Positions 41,280-50,588 of a stretch of 64,000 nt of DNA are shown piece after piece. The stretch comes from Halobacteriales archaeon QS_4_69_31. GTDB taxonomy: Archaea > Halobacteriota > Halobacteria > Halobacteriales > Haloarculaceae. How positions within the stretch are numbered: position 1 is the first letter of the stretch; each line of letters opens with the position of its first letter. Made by a program: the position numbers and the translations under genes. The DNA lies in NCBI GenBank assembly GCA_003021655.1, contig PXRP01000035.1, positions 1 to 64,000 of the forward strand, read 5' to 3'. Below the pieces are notes generated by a model. That model saw nothing but the letters and a program-made list of their open reading frames with translations. It was not told where the DNA came from and ran no database searches.

Positions 41280-42458
41280 TCAGTCGGTGTTGCGGGTCTC
41301 CCAGTCCGACTCGAAGAGGTTGATCGTGTGGACGCTCTCGTCGTCGCGGCCCTCGTAGCGGTGTTCGTCGACGACGTCCATGTCGAGTTCGATGCCGAGG
41401 CCGGGCCGTTGCGGGATTTCGACGTAGCCGTCCTCGACGGTGATGGGGTCGACCAACAGGTCGTCGACCCAGTCGACGTCGTAGGTCTGGAAGACCTCCT
41501 GGATCATGAAGTTCGGGACGGTGGCGTCGACGTGGGTGCTGATCGCGGTCGCGACCGGGCCCTGGGGGTTGTGCGGCGCGAAACTGACGTGTTCGGCCTC
41601 GGCCTGGGCGGCGATCTTCTTGGCCTCGGTGATCCCGCCGGTGTTCATGATGTCGGGCTGGATGATGTCGACGTCGGTGCGCGCCAGCAGGTCGCGAAAC
41701 GAGTACTTGGTCATGAGGCGCTCGCCCGTGGCGATGGGGACGGGCGACTTCTCGGCGACCTTCCGGAGGCTGTTGATCGAGTCCGGCGGGCAGGGCTCTT
41801 CGAACCAGGTGGGGTCGTACTGTGCGAGTTCGTTCGCGACTTCGACGGCCTGGCCCGCGGTAAAGCGGCCGTGGCCCTCGACGAGCAGGTCGACATCGGG
41901 GCCGACGGCCTCCCGGACCGCGCCGACGACCTCGGAGGCGTGGTTGAATTTCTCGCGGTCCATGCGCTCCCAGGAGGTGCCGAAGGGGTCGAACTTCATG
42001 GCGTCGTAGCCGTCGTCGACGACCCGCTGGGCGGCCTCGCCCCACGTCGCGGGGTCGTCGGTCGTGTCCGTGTACCAGCCGTTGGCGTAGGCCCGCAGCT
42101 CGTCACCGTGGACCGACCCGCCCAGCAGTTCGTACACCGGCCGCTCCAGGAGTTTGCCCTTGATGTCCCAGCAGGCCATGTCGACCGCCGAGCAGACCGT
42201 CGTGTTGACGACGTTCTTCGAGAACCACTCGTCGCGGTACATCTCCAGCCAGAGCCGCTCGGTGTCGAAGGGGTTCTCGCCGACGAAGAAGTCGCTCATC
42301 TCCTCGACCGCCGCGGCGACCGTCTCCGGTTTCCCGTGGGCGGTCGCCTCCGCCAGCCCCGTGACGCCCTCGTTCGTGTGCAACCGCACGAACACCCACG
42401 GTTTCCAGGGGTTCGCGACGATGTGTGTCTCTGCGTCAGTGATCGCTAACTCGTCCAT
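41280..42458 (-). CDS. enolase-superfamily sugar-acid dehydratase (mandelate racemase subgroup)
   Basis: 392 residues. Metal ligands are Glu194 (LLVEGHGRF), Glu220 (WFEEP) and Glu246 (TGERL). Catalytic His196 (within EGHGR) and His296 (PHNPQGP) match the galactonate/gluconate dehydratase arrangement. Members dehydrate aldonic acids to 2-keto-3-deoxy acids. In haloarchaea this superfamily supplies gluconate/galactonate and xylonate dehydratases. Neighbouring FAH-family and Gfo6-like xylose dehydrogenase genes make D-xylonate (or L-arabinonate) the most likely substrate. The start at 42458 is supported by the promoter with TATA and dyad at 42480-42504. Confidence 0.88.
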   Translation of the reverse strand: MDELAITDAETHIVANPWKPWVFVRLHTNEGVTGLAEATAHGKPETVAAAVEEMSDFFVGENPFDTERLWLEMYRDEWFSKNVVNTTVCSAVDMACWDIKGKLLERPVYELLGGSVHGDELRAYANGWYTDTTDDPATWGEAAQRVVDDGYDAMKFDPFGTSWERMDREKFNHASEVVGAVREAVGPDVDLLVEGHGRFTAGQAVEVANELAQYDPTWFEEPCPPDSINSLRKVAEKSPVPIATGERLMTKYSFRDLLARTDVDIIQPDIMNTGGITEAKKIAAQAEAEHVSFAPHNPQGPVATAISTHVDATVPNFMIQEVFQTYDVDWVDDLLVDPITVEDGYVEIPQRPGLGIELDMDVVDEHRYEGRDDESVHTINLFESDWETRNTD

Positions 42459-42479
42459 GCTCTCGAATCCCTTCTCGGG

Positions 42480-42504
42480 GAACCGGAATAAATGTGTTCC
42501 GTTC
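42480..42504. promoter_or_regulatory. imperfect dyad over the TATA box of the dehydratase gene
   Basis: GAACCGGAA (42480-42488) and TTCCGTTC (42497-42504) pair with one bulged C, flanking the ATTTAT-like TATA of the minus-strand gene starting at 42458. The position would block TBP/TFB when occupied. Half-sites resemble those at 43520 and 15414. Confidence 0.45.
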
Positions 42505-42557
42505 GGGTCGCCCGGGGCCGTCGACCTGCGTCGCCGGTCAGCCCTCGACGACGCCGG

Positions 42558-43418
42558 TCAGACCTCGACGACGCCGTTTTTGAGCGTCCCGATCCCCTCG
42601 ATAGATATCTCGACGGCGTCGCCCTCCCGGAGTGTGACATCCGACGGCGGGATGATCGAGGTGCCGGTCAGCAGGACCGTCAGTTCCGGGACGTAGTTGT
42701 GTCGCCGGAAGTACGAGGCCAGTTCCTCGCAGGTCCGGACCATCTCGCCGGTGGAAGTCGACCCCTCGAAGACCGTCTCGCCGTCGCGTTCGATGGTCAT
42801 CGTCATCTCCAGGTCGTGTGGGTCCTCGACGAGCGCGACGGCGGGTCCGACCGCGCAACTCCGGTCGTAGATCTTGCTCTGGGGCAGGTAGAGCAGGTTC
42901 TCGCGCTCGATCTCGCGGCTGCACACGTCGTTGCCGACGGTATAGCCGACGACCTCCCCGTCCAGCAGGACCAGCGACAGTTCCGGTTCGGGCACGTCCC
43001 AGTCGGAGTCGCCCCGGATCCCGATGGCCTCGCCGGGCCCGACCGTCCGCGTGGGCGTCGCCTTGAAATAGACCTCCGGGCGCTCGGCCTCGTAGGCCTG
43101 GCGGTAGGTCTCGCCCAGGTCGCCTTCCTCCTCGCGGTCCTCCTGGCTGATGGCGTAGGTGACGCCGGCGCCCCAGACCTCGTCGGCGTCGACCGGCATC
43201 CTGACCGACTCCTCGACGGCCGACCAGTCGACGGCCGGTGCCTCCTCGCACAGCGCCGCCGTCAGTTCCCGGAGCGACCGCCCGGAGAGAGCGGCCGCCT
43301 TCGCCAGCTCCCGGAACGTCTCGACGCTGCGCTCGGTCTCTGTCAGGTCGTACAGTTCTCCGTCTGTCTCGACGACGAGCGACGCTGTTTCCCCGCCCTC
43401 AGTCCGGAAGTATCTCAT
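42558..43418 (-). CDS. FAH-family protein, candidate 2-keto-3-deoxy-pentonate dehydratase
   Basis: 286 residues from the ATG at 43418 (MRYFRTEGG); an ATG six codons upstream is less typical. The C-terminal two thirds form the fumarylacetoacetate hydrolase fold, with metal ligands Glu144 and Glu146 in PEPELSLV and Asp164 in GYTVGNDVCSRE. In Haloferax and Sulfolobus, FAH-family enzymes dehydrate 2-keto-3-deoxy-xylonate/arabinonate to 2-oxoglutarate semialdehyde. Its place between an aldonate dehydratase and a xylose dehydrogenase fits that step. An alternative is a diketo-sugar-acid hydrolase. The semialdehyde dehydrogenase needed next is not in the window. Confidence 0.85.
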   Translation of the reverse strand: MRYFRTEGGETASLVVETDGELYDLTETERSVETFRELAKAAALSGRSLRELTAALCEEAPAVDWSAVEESVRMPVDADEVWGAGVTYAISQEDREEEGDLGETYRQAYEAERPEVYFKATPTRTVGPGEAIGIRGDSDWDVPEPELSLVLLDGEVVGYTVGNDVCSREIERENLLYLPQSKIYDRSCAVGPAVALVEDPHDLEMTMTIERDGETVFEGSTSTGEMVRTCEELASYFRRHNYVPELTVLLTGTSIIPPSDVTLREGDAVEISIEGIGTLKNGVVEV

Positions 43419-43519
43419 TCGTACGTCCCGGTCCACTCGTCACTGGAATAAGTAACTTGTCACCGCCGTCCGGCGTCCGAACGAACCCGCCGCGGTCGGC
43501 TCCGGGTCGGGAACCACCC

Positions 43520-43540
43520 TGTTCCGATGATACCGGAACA
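43520..43540. promoter_or_regulatory. inverted repeat TGTTCCG-N7-CGGAACA, candidate operator
   Basis: Seven-bp perfect arms with a 7-nt spacer lie in the divergent region between the FAH gene (start 43418) and the xylose dehydrogenase gene (start 43701). A second, weaker copy TCCG-N7-CGGA is at 43611-43625. Same arm core and spacing in both suggest one dimeric regulator, perhaps the neighbouring IclR protein. Confidence 0.5.
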
Positions 43541-43672
43541 ATCGCTTACAGTAATAGTCGCGTAATCGGTCCCGGCGGGGGTCGGTCCGGTCCGGTTCGC
43601 CCTGATATCTTCCGGTAGTATCGGACGGGAGGGGTTGGTCCCGGCCGGTCCGGCCCCGCTCGGCCGCAATCG

Positions 43673-43679
43673 TTATAGG
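43673..43679 (+). promoter_or_regulatory. TATA box of the xylose dehydrogenase gene
   Basis: TTATAGG about 26 bp before the ATG at 43701, the spacing of a leaderless transcript. Confidence 0.5.
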
Positions 43680-43700
43680 CCGCTCCGCGCACTGTCGCGT

Positions 43701-44777
43701 ATGGACCTCGCGACAGGCATCGAGACCTACGGCGAGCGCGACTGGCAGACGACCGACGAGGGGACGGTGCGGTTCGCGCTGGTCGGACTGGGCTGGTGGA
43801 CTGTCGACGTCGCCATCCCGGCCATCGCGGATTCGGAGCTGTGTGAGACGACCGTCCTGGTGAGTTCCACGACGGAGAAAGCCCAACGCCTGGCCGACCG
43901 CCACGGGGCCGAGGCCGGCATCACCTACGAGGCGTTCCACGACGGCGCGGCGGCCGACGCCTACGACGCAGTCTATGTCTGTACGCCCAACGCGCTCCAC
44001 CTAGACTACGTGGAACGGGCGGCCGACCTCGGGAAGGCGGTCCTCTGCGAGAAGCCCCTGGAGGCGTCGGTCGAGCGGGCCGAACGGCTCGTCGCGGCCG
44101 GCGCGGACGTCCCGCTGATGACCGCCTACCGGATGCAGACCGAGCCCGCCGTCCGCCGGGCGAAGGAACTCGTCGAGGCCGGGTTCGTCGGCGACCCCGT
44201 CCACGCCTACGGCAACAACACTCAGCCGGTCCTGGAGATGATCCCCGACCCCGACCAGTGGCGGCTCGACCCCGACCTGACCGGCTACGGCACCTCCGTC
44301 ATGGACCTGGGCATCTACCCGGTCAACACCGCCCGGTTCATCCTCGAACGGGACCCCGTCTCGGCCTCGGCGCGGATGTCCTCGCACCACGAGGCGTTCG
44401 CGGACGTCCCCGACGAGTACGCCTCGTACACGCTCGTGCTCGAAGACGACCTGCCCCTCCAGTGTACGACCAGCCAGAACGCCCAGCAGGACACCGAACT
44501 GAAGATCGTCGGCACCGACGGTCAGATACAGCTCCAGCCGGCGTTCCACGGCGAGGCGACGCTCCGGGTCAGGACGGGCGACCTGCGCGCCGAGGTCGAA
44601 CTGACCAGCGGCGACGCCACCTTCGAGATGCGCGAGGAGTTCGACTACTTCGCCGACCGCGTGCTCACCGACGGGGAGATCTACCCCGACGGCCGCCACG
44701 GGCTCGCCGACATGCGCACCATCGCGGCTATCCACGAGTCGGCCGAGCGCGGCGAACCCGTCGAGATCGACCGGTGA
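43701..44777 (+). CDS. gfo6: D-xylose 1-dehydrogenase (NADP+), Gfo6-like
   Basis: 358 residues of the Gfo/Idh/MocA family. From memory it resembles the haloarchaeal Gfo6 D-xylose dehydrogenases closely: the opening RDWQ segment, VRFALVGLGWWT, ETTVLVSS, CTPNALHLDYVE, LCEKPLEASVERAERLV, YRMQTEPAVRRAKELV and PDPDQWRLDPDLTG are all in the same order. The reaction is D-xylose to xylono-lactone, the first step of the oxidative pentose route. The gene is monocistronic or leads into GH51 (59 bp downstream, same direction). It is divergent from the FAH-family gene, with shared dyads between them. Confidence 0.88.
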   Translation: MDLATGIETYGERDWQTTDEGTVRFALVGLGWWTVDVAIPAIADSELCETTVLVSSTTEKAQRLADRHGAEAGITYEAFHDGAAADAYDAVYVCTPNALHLDYVERAADLGKAVLCEKPLEASVERAERLVAAGADVPLMTAYRMQTEPAVRRAKELVEAGFVGDPVHAYGNNTQPVLEMIPDPDQWRLDPDLTGYGTSVMDLGIYPVNTARFILERDPVSASARMSSHHEAFADVPDEYASYTLVLEDDLPLQCTTSQNAQQDTELKIVGTDGQIQLQPAFHGEATLRVRTGDLRAEVELTSGDATFEMREEFDYFADRVLTDGEIYPDGRHGLADMRTIAAIHESAERGEPVEIDR

Positions 44778-44836
44778 CGGGCGGTCGTTCGCCGGGACCC
44801 GACCCTTTTTGCCCGTCTCGACGCACCGTTCGAGCG

Positions 44837-46327
44837 ATGACAGACGCCGCGATCACTGTCCACACAGGGGCCCGCATCGACCGTATCGCGCCGGAGTTAC
44901 ACGGCCACTTCGCCGAGCACCTCGGGCGCTGTATCTACGACGGCGTCAGGCACGACGAGACGGCCGACGACGAGGGGTTCCGCGAGGACGTCTTCGCCCT
45001 CCTGGCTGCGCTGGAGCTGCCCGTCTTGCGCTGGCCGGGGGGCTGTTTCGCCGACGACTACCACTGGGAAGACGGCGTCGGCCCCCGAGCCGAGCGGCCC
45101 CGCCGGCGCAACCTCTTCTGGGCACAGGGTCGCCGCAAACTCCCCGAGGAGCCCAACGCCTTCGGCACCGACGAGTTCCTCCGGCTGTGCGAGCGCCTCG
45201 ACGCGGAGCCGTATCTGGCGGTCAACGTCGGCTCGGGCGACCCACAGGAGGCCGCCGACTGGGTCGAGTACTGCAACTACGGCGGGGACACCGACCTGGC
45301 CGACCGCCGCCGCGCGAACGGCCACGAGGAGCCCTACGGCGTCCGCTACTGGGGGCTGGGCAACGAGAACTGGGGGTGTGGCGGGCAGATGTCCCCCGAG
45401 CAGTACGCCCGCGAGTACCGCCGCTTTGCCACCTACGTCGGCACGATGGACAATCTCATGGTCGAGGAGGAACTGGAACTGGTCGCCTGCGGGTTCGAGA
45501 ACCACGAGTGGAACCGCCGGTTCATGGCGGAGGTCGCAGAATCGAGCTGGGGCGTCGAGTTCCCGCTGGACCACCTGACGCTGCACCACTACTACGGCCG
45601 CGGGATGTCGGTCGCCGAGGCCGACGGGGACCAGTACGACCGGTTTCTCGCCGACGCGCTGGCGATGGACGACCACGTCCGGCGCATCGCGGCCGCCATC
45701 GACGCGACCGCGAGCACGCGGGACGTCGGCGTCGTCGTCGACGAGTGGGGCGCCTGGCACACCGAGGCCCGCGCCGAGAGCGGCCTCGAACAGCCCGGGA
45801 CCGTCCTCGACGCGCTCGCGGCGGCGGCCGTCCTCGACGTCTTCACGCGCCACAGCGATGTGATGACGATGGCCAACATCGCCCAGACGGTGAACGTCCT
45901 CCAGTGTCTCGTCGAGACCGACGGCGACGACGCCTGGGCGCGCCCGACCTACCACGTCTTCGACCTCTATGCCCCCCACCAGGGCAACGAGGCCGTCCGC
46001 ACGTCCGTCGAGACGCCCGCCCGCTCGCTGGCCGACGGGGACCTCCCGCTGGTCGGCGCGTCCGCCTCGACGGACGACGACGGGACCTACGTCACCGTCA
46101 CGAACCTGGACTGTCGCGACTCGCGGGTCGTCGACCTCGCCCTGGCGGGGCGCCCCGTCGAGGACGCGACGGCACAGGTGCTGTTCGACGGCCACGACCC
46201 CGACGCGACCGTCGACGCCGACAACGCCGACACATTCGGCCCCGAGGAACTCGCCGTCTCCGCCGACGACGGCCGCCTGACGGTCGACCTGCCGCCGGCG
46301 ACTGCCGCCGCCGTCTCTGTCAGGTGA
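44837..46327 (+). CDS. GH51 alpha-L-arabinofuranosidase
   Basis: 496 residues, typical for GH51. The barrel begins with ELHGHFAEHLGRCIYDG and VLRWPGGCFADDYHWEDGVGP. The acid/base Glu177 lies in YWGLGNENWG and the nucleophile Glu303 in VVVDEWGAWH. A C-terminal beta-sandwich (about 400-496) ends the protein. No signal peptide, so it acts on imported arabino-oligosaccharides, releasing L-arabinose. It is directly downstream of the xylose dehydrogenase gene in the same direction, supporting arabinoxylan use. Confidence 0.95.
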   Translation: MTDAAITVHTGARIDRIAPELHGHFAEHLGRCIYDGVRHDETADDEGFREDVFALLAALELPVLRWPGGCFADDYHWEDGVGPRAERPRRRNLFWAQGRRKLPEEPNAFGTDEFLRLCERLDAEPYLAVNVGSGDPQEAADWVEYCNYGGDTDLADRRRANGHEEPYGVRYWGLGNENWGCGGQMSPEQYAREYRRFATYVGTMDNLMVEEELELVACGFENHEWNRRFMAEVAESSWGVEFPLDHLTLHHYYGRGMSVAEADGDQYDRFLADALAMDDHVRRIAAAIDATASTRDVGVVVDEWGAWHTEARAESGLEQPGTVLDALAAAAVLDVFTRHSDVMTMANIAQTVNVLQCLVETDGDDAWARPTYHVFDLYAPHQGNEAVRTSVETPARSLADGDLPLVGASASTDDDGTYVTVTNLDCRDSRVVDLALAGRPVEDATAQVLFDGHDPDATVDADNADTFGPEELAVSADDGRLTVDLPPATAAAVSVR

Positions 46328-46840
46328 ACCCGCGCCCACGACCGGCCGCGTCCGACCGGTTTACATCTAAAATTTGCGAATGTATGGCGATAGTACAAGA
46401 GAATTTATGATAACCGGGCGAAGGGCCGACCGGTCGGCGCCGGGCTCCGTTTCGCGGCCCGCTGGCGGAGTGAACAGGATATTCACGGTCCGAAACCGCC
46501 AATTCGTCGGATCCGACCCCGACAGTACGGGGAGACGCGCCGCCGCGGACGCGGTCGCCGGTGGTCGCCCCAGTCGTCGCGATAACCGCCGAAAAGCGGC
46601 TCATTACGGCTGTTCGCACCCCTTTCCGCCGAACTCTCCCGAGATCACGGTCACTGTTCGAGCGCCGACGCGGGCCGACCCCGCCGTCTAATCATAGGTT
46701 AAGCTTAAATACTGTATAATTTATACGTTGGCTACCGACTCGCCGGACCCGGTCCGTGGCGGCCGCGGGTCGGGGGGAGACTGTCGGCGCCGCTCCACAA
46801 CAGTTATATATCGGAAACTGAACCCACAGACCAACCGAGC
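46328..46840. other. 513-bp intergenic region with two promoters for the GH115 gene
   Basis: No supported gene. An AT-rich patch lies at about 46360-46410. A 13-bp palindromic TATA element, GTATAATTTATAC, is at 46714-46726. Closer to the gene, TTATATAT (46804-46811) lies about 32 bp before the ATG and is enclosed by CAGTT (46801-46805) and AACTG (46816-46820). The second element is the likely main promoter and possibly repressor-controlled. Confidence 0.5.
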
Positions 46841-49800
46841 ATGCCCACGATCGTCGACCAGCCGGAGACACGCGCGGACGCCGAGCGGGGCGAGACGGTG
46901 GCCTTCGCCGTCGAGTACGCCGGCGCGGCGGAGCCCGCGGTCACGTGGTACGAGCAGCGCCTCGCCGCCGAGGACGTCCCGCTCCGGTCGGGGGACGGCG
47001 TCACCGTCACGGCCGACGAGACCGGGAGCCGGCTCGCGGTCGATACGACCGGGGACACCGCGGCGGCGATGTACTACTGTGTCGTCGCGGACGCCGCGAC
47101 GGGCGAGTCGGCGACCAGCGACGCCGCCGCCCTCCGGTTCGGGAGCCCCGACGGCGACCTTCGCGTCGAGTCCGAACCTTTCGAGGGGTCGTTCCCGCTC
47201 GTGACCCCCGAGGGAGCGACCCCGGTCGTCGTCGACGACGACGACGCGGCGGTCGTCCACACGGCCGCCGACGCGTTCGCCGGGGACCTCGAACGGCTCT
47301 CGGGGACCGAGCCGTCGGTGGTGGCGGCGGTCCCCGACGGGGCCGACAAGGTCGTCGTCGTCGGCTCCGTCGCGGAGAATCCCCTCGTCCGGGGGCTGGT
47401 CGAGCGCGACGCCTTCGAGAGCTTCCACGTCCGCCACGGCCAGTGGGAGACGTTCGTCGTCACGGCCGTCGAGGCGCCCGTCGAGGGGGTCGACCGGGCG
47501 CTGGTCGTCGCGGGCAGCGACCCCCGGGGGGCCGCGTTCGGCCTGTTTGAACTCTCGGCGGCCGCCGGCGTCTCGCCGTGGACCTGGTGGGCCGACGTTC
47601 CCGTCCCGGAGACGGGGGCCGTCCACGTCTCGCCCGGCCCCCACGAGTTCGGCCCCCCGTCGGTCACCTACCGCGGGGTGTTCATCAACGACGAACAGTG
47701 GGGACTCCGGCCCTGGGCGGCCGGGGCCCACGAGCCCGGATCCGACAATATCGGACCGCGGACCTACGAGCGGGTCTTCGAACTCCTGTTGCGCCTGCGG
47801 GCCAACCACGTCTGGCCGGCGATGCACCCCGGGACCGCCCCCTTCTACGCGGACCCCGAAAACCAGGCCGTCGCCGACGAGTACGGGGTCGTCGTCGGGA
47901 CGAGCCACACCGAGGTCATGCTGTTCAACAACGAGGAGGAGTGGGACACCGACGTCGACGGCCCCTGGGATTACACGCGCAACGCCGAGCGGATGCGCGA
48001 GGTCTGGGACGAGCGCGTCGCGGCGACCGCCGACTCCGAAACGGTCTACCAGGTCGGCATCAGGGGCCAACACGACACCGAGATGGAGGGCGTCGACTCC
48101 GACGCCGAAGCCGCGGCGCTCTTAGAGCGGGTCATCGAGGACCAGCGCGAGATCATCGACCGCCACCACGACGCCGACGTGACCGACGTGCCCCAGGTGT
48201 TCACCCCCTACAAGGAGGTCTTAGACTACTACGAGGCGGGCCTGGAGGTCCCCGAGGACGTCACCCTGCTGTGGGTCGACGACAACTACGGCTACGTCCG
48301 GCGGTTCCCGGACGCGGACGAGCGGGCGCGGCCGGGCGGCGGCGGTCTCTACTACCACCTCTCGTATCTCGGTCTCCCGCACCCGTATCTCTGGTGTGAC
48401 TCGACGCCGCCGGCGCGGACCTGGCGGGAGGTAACCCGCGCTCACCGGCAGGGGATGGCCGAAAACTGGGTCGTCAACGTCGGCGACATCAAGCGCCGCG
48501 AGTGGGGCACCGAGTGCTTCCTCGACCTGGCCTGGGACGTCGACGCCTGGGTCGGGTCCGACACACGGGCGTCCCTCGAACGCGTCGCGGCACGCGACCT
48601 CGGCCCCGAACACGCCGAGGCGGTCGCCGACCTGCTCTGTGAGTACTACCGCCTGGCGGCCGAGCGGCGGCCGACCTTCATGGGCTTCTCGTTTCACTGG
48701 TTCGGCGAGGACGCCCCCGAGGACCCCGCGTTCTCGCCGTGGAACTACGGCGACGAGGTCGCCCGGCGGGCCGAGCAGGTCCGTGACCTCCGCGAGCGGG
48801 CAGCGGCGCTCTCCGAGGAAATAGACCCCGACAGGCGGGACGCCTTCTTCGAACTGGTCTACTTCCCGGTCGCCACCGCGGCGAACCTGAACCTGAAACA
48901 GCTCTACGCCTACAGGAGTCGGGTCTACGCGGCCCAGGGCCGGGCCGACGCGAACCGCTACGCCGACCTCGCGCTCGCGGAGTTCGACCGCTTCCTGGAG
49001 AACGTCCGGACCTACAACGAGAGGGTCGCGGACGGCAAGTGGCAGGGGATCGTCGACCCCAAGCCGGGGATGGGCGGCGGCGCCGAGATATTCGACGACC
49101 CCGACGTCGACCGGGTCGCCCTCCCCGACGCCGGCGGGATCGGCGTCGCAATCGAGGGGTCCTCGACGCCGCTCGAAGGCGCCGACGGCCCCGTCCCGGC
49201 CGAACGGGTCACGCTCGCGGCCAGCGACGCCACCGTCGAGGGAGCGATGACCCTGGCCGAAGACGACGACGGAACCTACCTCGTCGTCCCCGAGCGCACG
49301 GACGGAGCGGCCGGACCAGACGACGCGGCGGCCGGAACCGACGGGAAGACGGGCGGGAGCGACGACGGGTCGCCCAGTCCCGCGAACGCGGCGACGTTCG
49401 AGTTCACCGTCGAGACCGGCGGGCGGTACGAACTCGCGGCCGTCTTCGAGCACCACGACGAGGCGCTCTGGGAGTGGGACAGCCACCCCTGGTACGTCGC
49501 GGTCGACGACCAGCGACGCGAGTTCAACGACGACGTCGGAATCGGGCGGTTCCGGGTCGGCGAGTTCGACCTCGACCCCGGCCGGCACACCGTCCGCTTT
49601 GCGACGGACGAGCGGGGGTCGACACTCCGGTCGGTCCGGCTCCGCGGACAGCGGACCAACGTCCTCCCGCCGCTCGACCGGCGGACGCGCCGCGAGCGGT
49701 TCGTCGACGTCTTCGCCCGCGGCGAGGCCTCCCGGAAGTGGACCGCCGAGCCCAGCGAGCCGTGGATCCGGCTGAGCCAGCGCGCCGGCGAGGTCGGCGA

Positions 49801-50485
49801 GACGGGCGACCGGCTGTGGGTCAGCGTCGACGACGACGCCCTCCCCGACGCGGCCGACCCGACCGGGTACGTCGATATCGCCGATGGAGACCGCTCTGTC
49901 CGGGTGTACGTCGCCGTCGCCGACGGGCCCGCGGCGAGCGCGGGCGCCCACGTCGAGGACGACGGCGTCGTCTCGATACGCGCCGAGCACTACCGGGACA
50001 GCCACCCGGGCGAACTCGCCGAGTGGACGGCCGTCGACGGCCTGGGACCGACCGGGACCGCGATGGTACCGGAGCCGCTGACCGGCTGGTACGTCGCCGA
50101 CCTGGACCGGGTCGCGGACCGCTGTCCGGCCCTGGAGTACGAGGTGGTCGTCACCGAGGGCGGCGAGGCGCGCCTGCGCGTCGACGCCGTCGCGTCGTTT
50201 GCCGTCGACCACGGGCGGGACCTCCGGACCGCCGTCTCGGTCGACGGCGGCGACCTCCGGTGGGTGACCTTCCGGATGGGGCCGGCCGAGAGCCGCGCCT
50301 GGAAGCACACCGTCGCCGAGAACGCGATGTCCGGGACCGCCGTCCTGGACCTGGACCCGGGCACTCACACGCTGCGGGTGTGGGCGAGTGACCCCGCGGT
50401 GAACGTCACCGGCCTCGTGCTCGATTTCGGCGGGCTACGGTCGTCGTACCTCGCTCCCCCCGAGACGCGCGTCGAGGAGTCCTGA
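46841..50485 (+). CDS. GH115 alpha-1,2-glucuronidase with N-terminal Ig-like domain
   Basis: 1214 residues. Residues about 105-650 carry GH115 landmarks: AAFGLFELSAAAGVSPWTWW, YRGVFINDEQWGLRPW, NHVWPAMHPG, YGVVVGTSHTEVM, VYQVGIRGQHD, LLWVDDNYGYVRRFP and YYHLSYLGLPHPYLW. Together these are close to diagnostic. A helical domain (about 650-750) and C-terminal beta-sandwich modules (about 830-1210) follow, as in known GH115 enzymes. Uniquely, residues 1-100 look like an Ig-like domain (TWYEQ with Trp36, and AAMYYCVVAD with Cys80) that lacks the partner Cys. No signal peptide: it removes (4-O-methyl)glucuronate from imported xylo-oligosaccharides in the cytoplasm. The next gene, iclR, converges. 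Confidence 0.92.
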   Translation: MPTIVDQPETRADAERGETVAFAVEYAGAAEPAVTWYEQRLAAEDVPLRSGDGVTVTADETGSRLAVDTTGDTAAAMYYCVVADAATGESATSDAAALRFGSPDGDLRVESEPFEGSFPLVTPEGATPVVVDDDDAAVVHTAADAFAGDLERLSGTEPSVVAAVPDGADKVVVVGSVAENPLVRGLVERDAFESFHVRHGQWETFVVTAVEAPVEGVDRALVVAGSDPRGAAFGLFELSAAAGVSPWTWWADVPVPETGAVHVSPGPHEFGPPSVTYRGVFINDEQWGLRPWAAGAHEPGSDNIGPRTYERVFELLLRLRANHVWPAMHPGTAPFYADPENQAVADEYGVVVGTSHTEVMLFNNEEEWDTDVDGPWDYTRNAERMREVWDERVAATADSETVYQVGIRGQHDTEMEGVDSDAEAAALLERVIEDQREIIDRHHDADVTDVPQVFTPYKEVLDYYEAGLEVPEDVTLLWVDDNYGYVRRFPDADERARPGGGGLYYHLSYLGLPHPYLWCDSTPPARTWREVTRAHRQGMAENWVVNVGDIKRREWGTECFLDLAWDVDAWVGSDTRASLERVAARDLGPEHAEAVADLLCEYYRLAAERRPTFMGFSFHWFGEDAPEDPAFSPWNYGDEVARRAEQVRDLRERAAALSEEIDPDRRDAFFELVYFPVATAANLNLKQLYAYRSRVYAAQGRADANRYADLALAEFDRFLENVRTYNERVADGKWQGIVDPKPGMGGGAEIFDDPDVDRVALPDAGGIGVAIEGSSTPLEGADGPVPAERVTLAASDATVEGAMTLAEDDDGTYLVVPERTDGAAGPDDAAAGTDGKTGGSDDGSPSPANAATFEFTVETGGRYELAAVFEHHDEALWEWDSHPWYVAVDDQRREFNDDVGIGRFRVGEFDLDPGRHTVRFATDERGSTLRSVRLRGQRTNVLPPLDRRTRRERFVDVFARGEASRKWTAEPSEPWIRLSQRAGEVGETGDRLWVSVDDDALPDAADPTGYVDIADGDRSVRVYVAVADGPAASAGAHVEDDGVVSIRAEHYRDSHPGELAEWTAVDGLGPTGTAMVPEPLTGWYVADLDRVADRCPALEYEVVVTEGGEARLRVDAVASFAVDHGRDLRTAVSVDGGDLRWVTFRMGPAESRAWKHTVAENAMSGTAVLDLDPGTHTLRVWASDPAVNVTGLVLDFGGLRSSYLAPPETRVEES

Positions 50486-50588
50486 CCGGTCACGACGCCA
50501 GCGTCGACCGCGCCGTCCAGGGACGAGCGTCGCGGAATCGTAACGCCGGACCAGCGCGAGAAAGCGGCCGCGCGGACGGACAGGGTGC

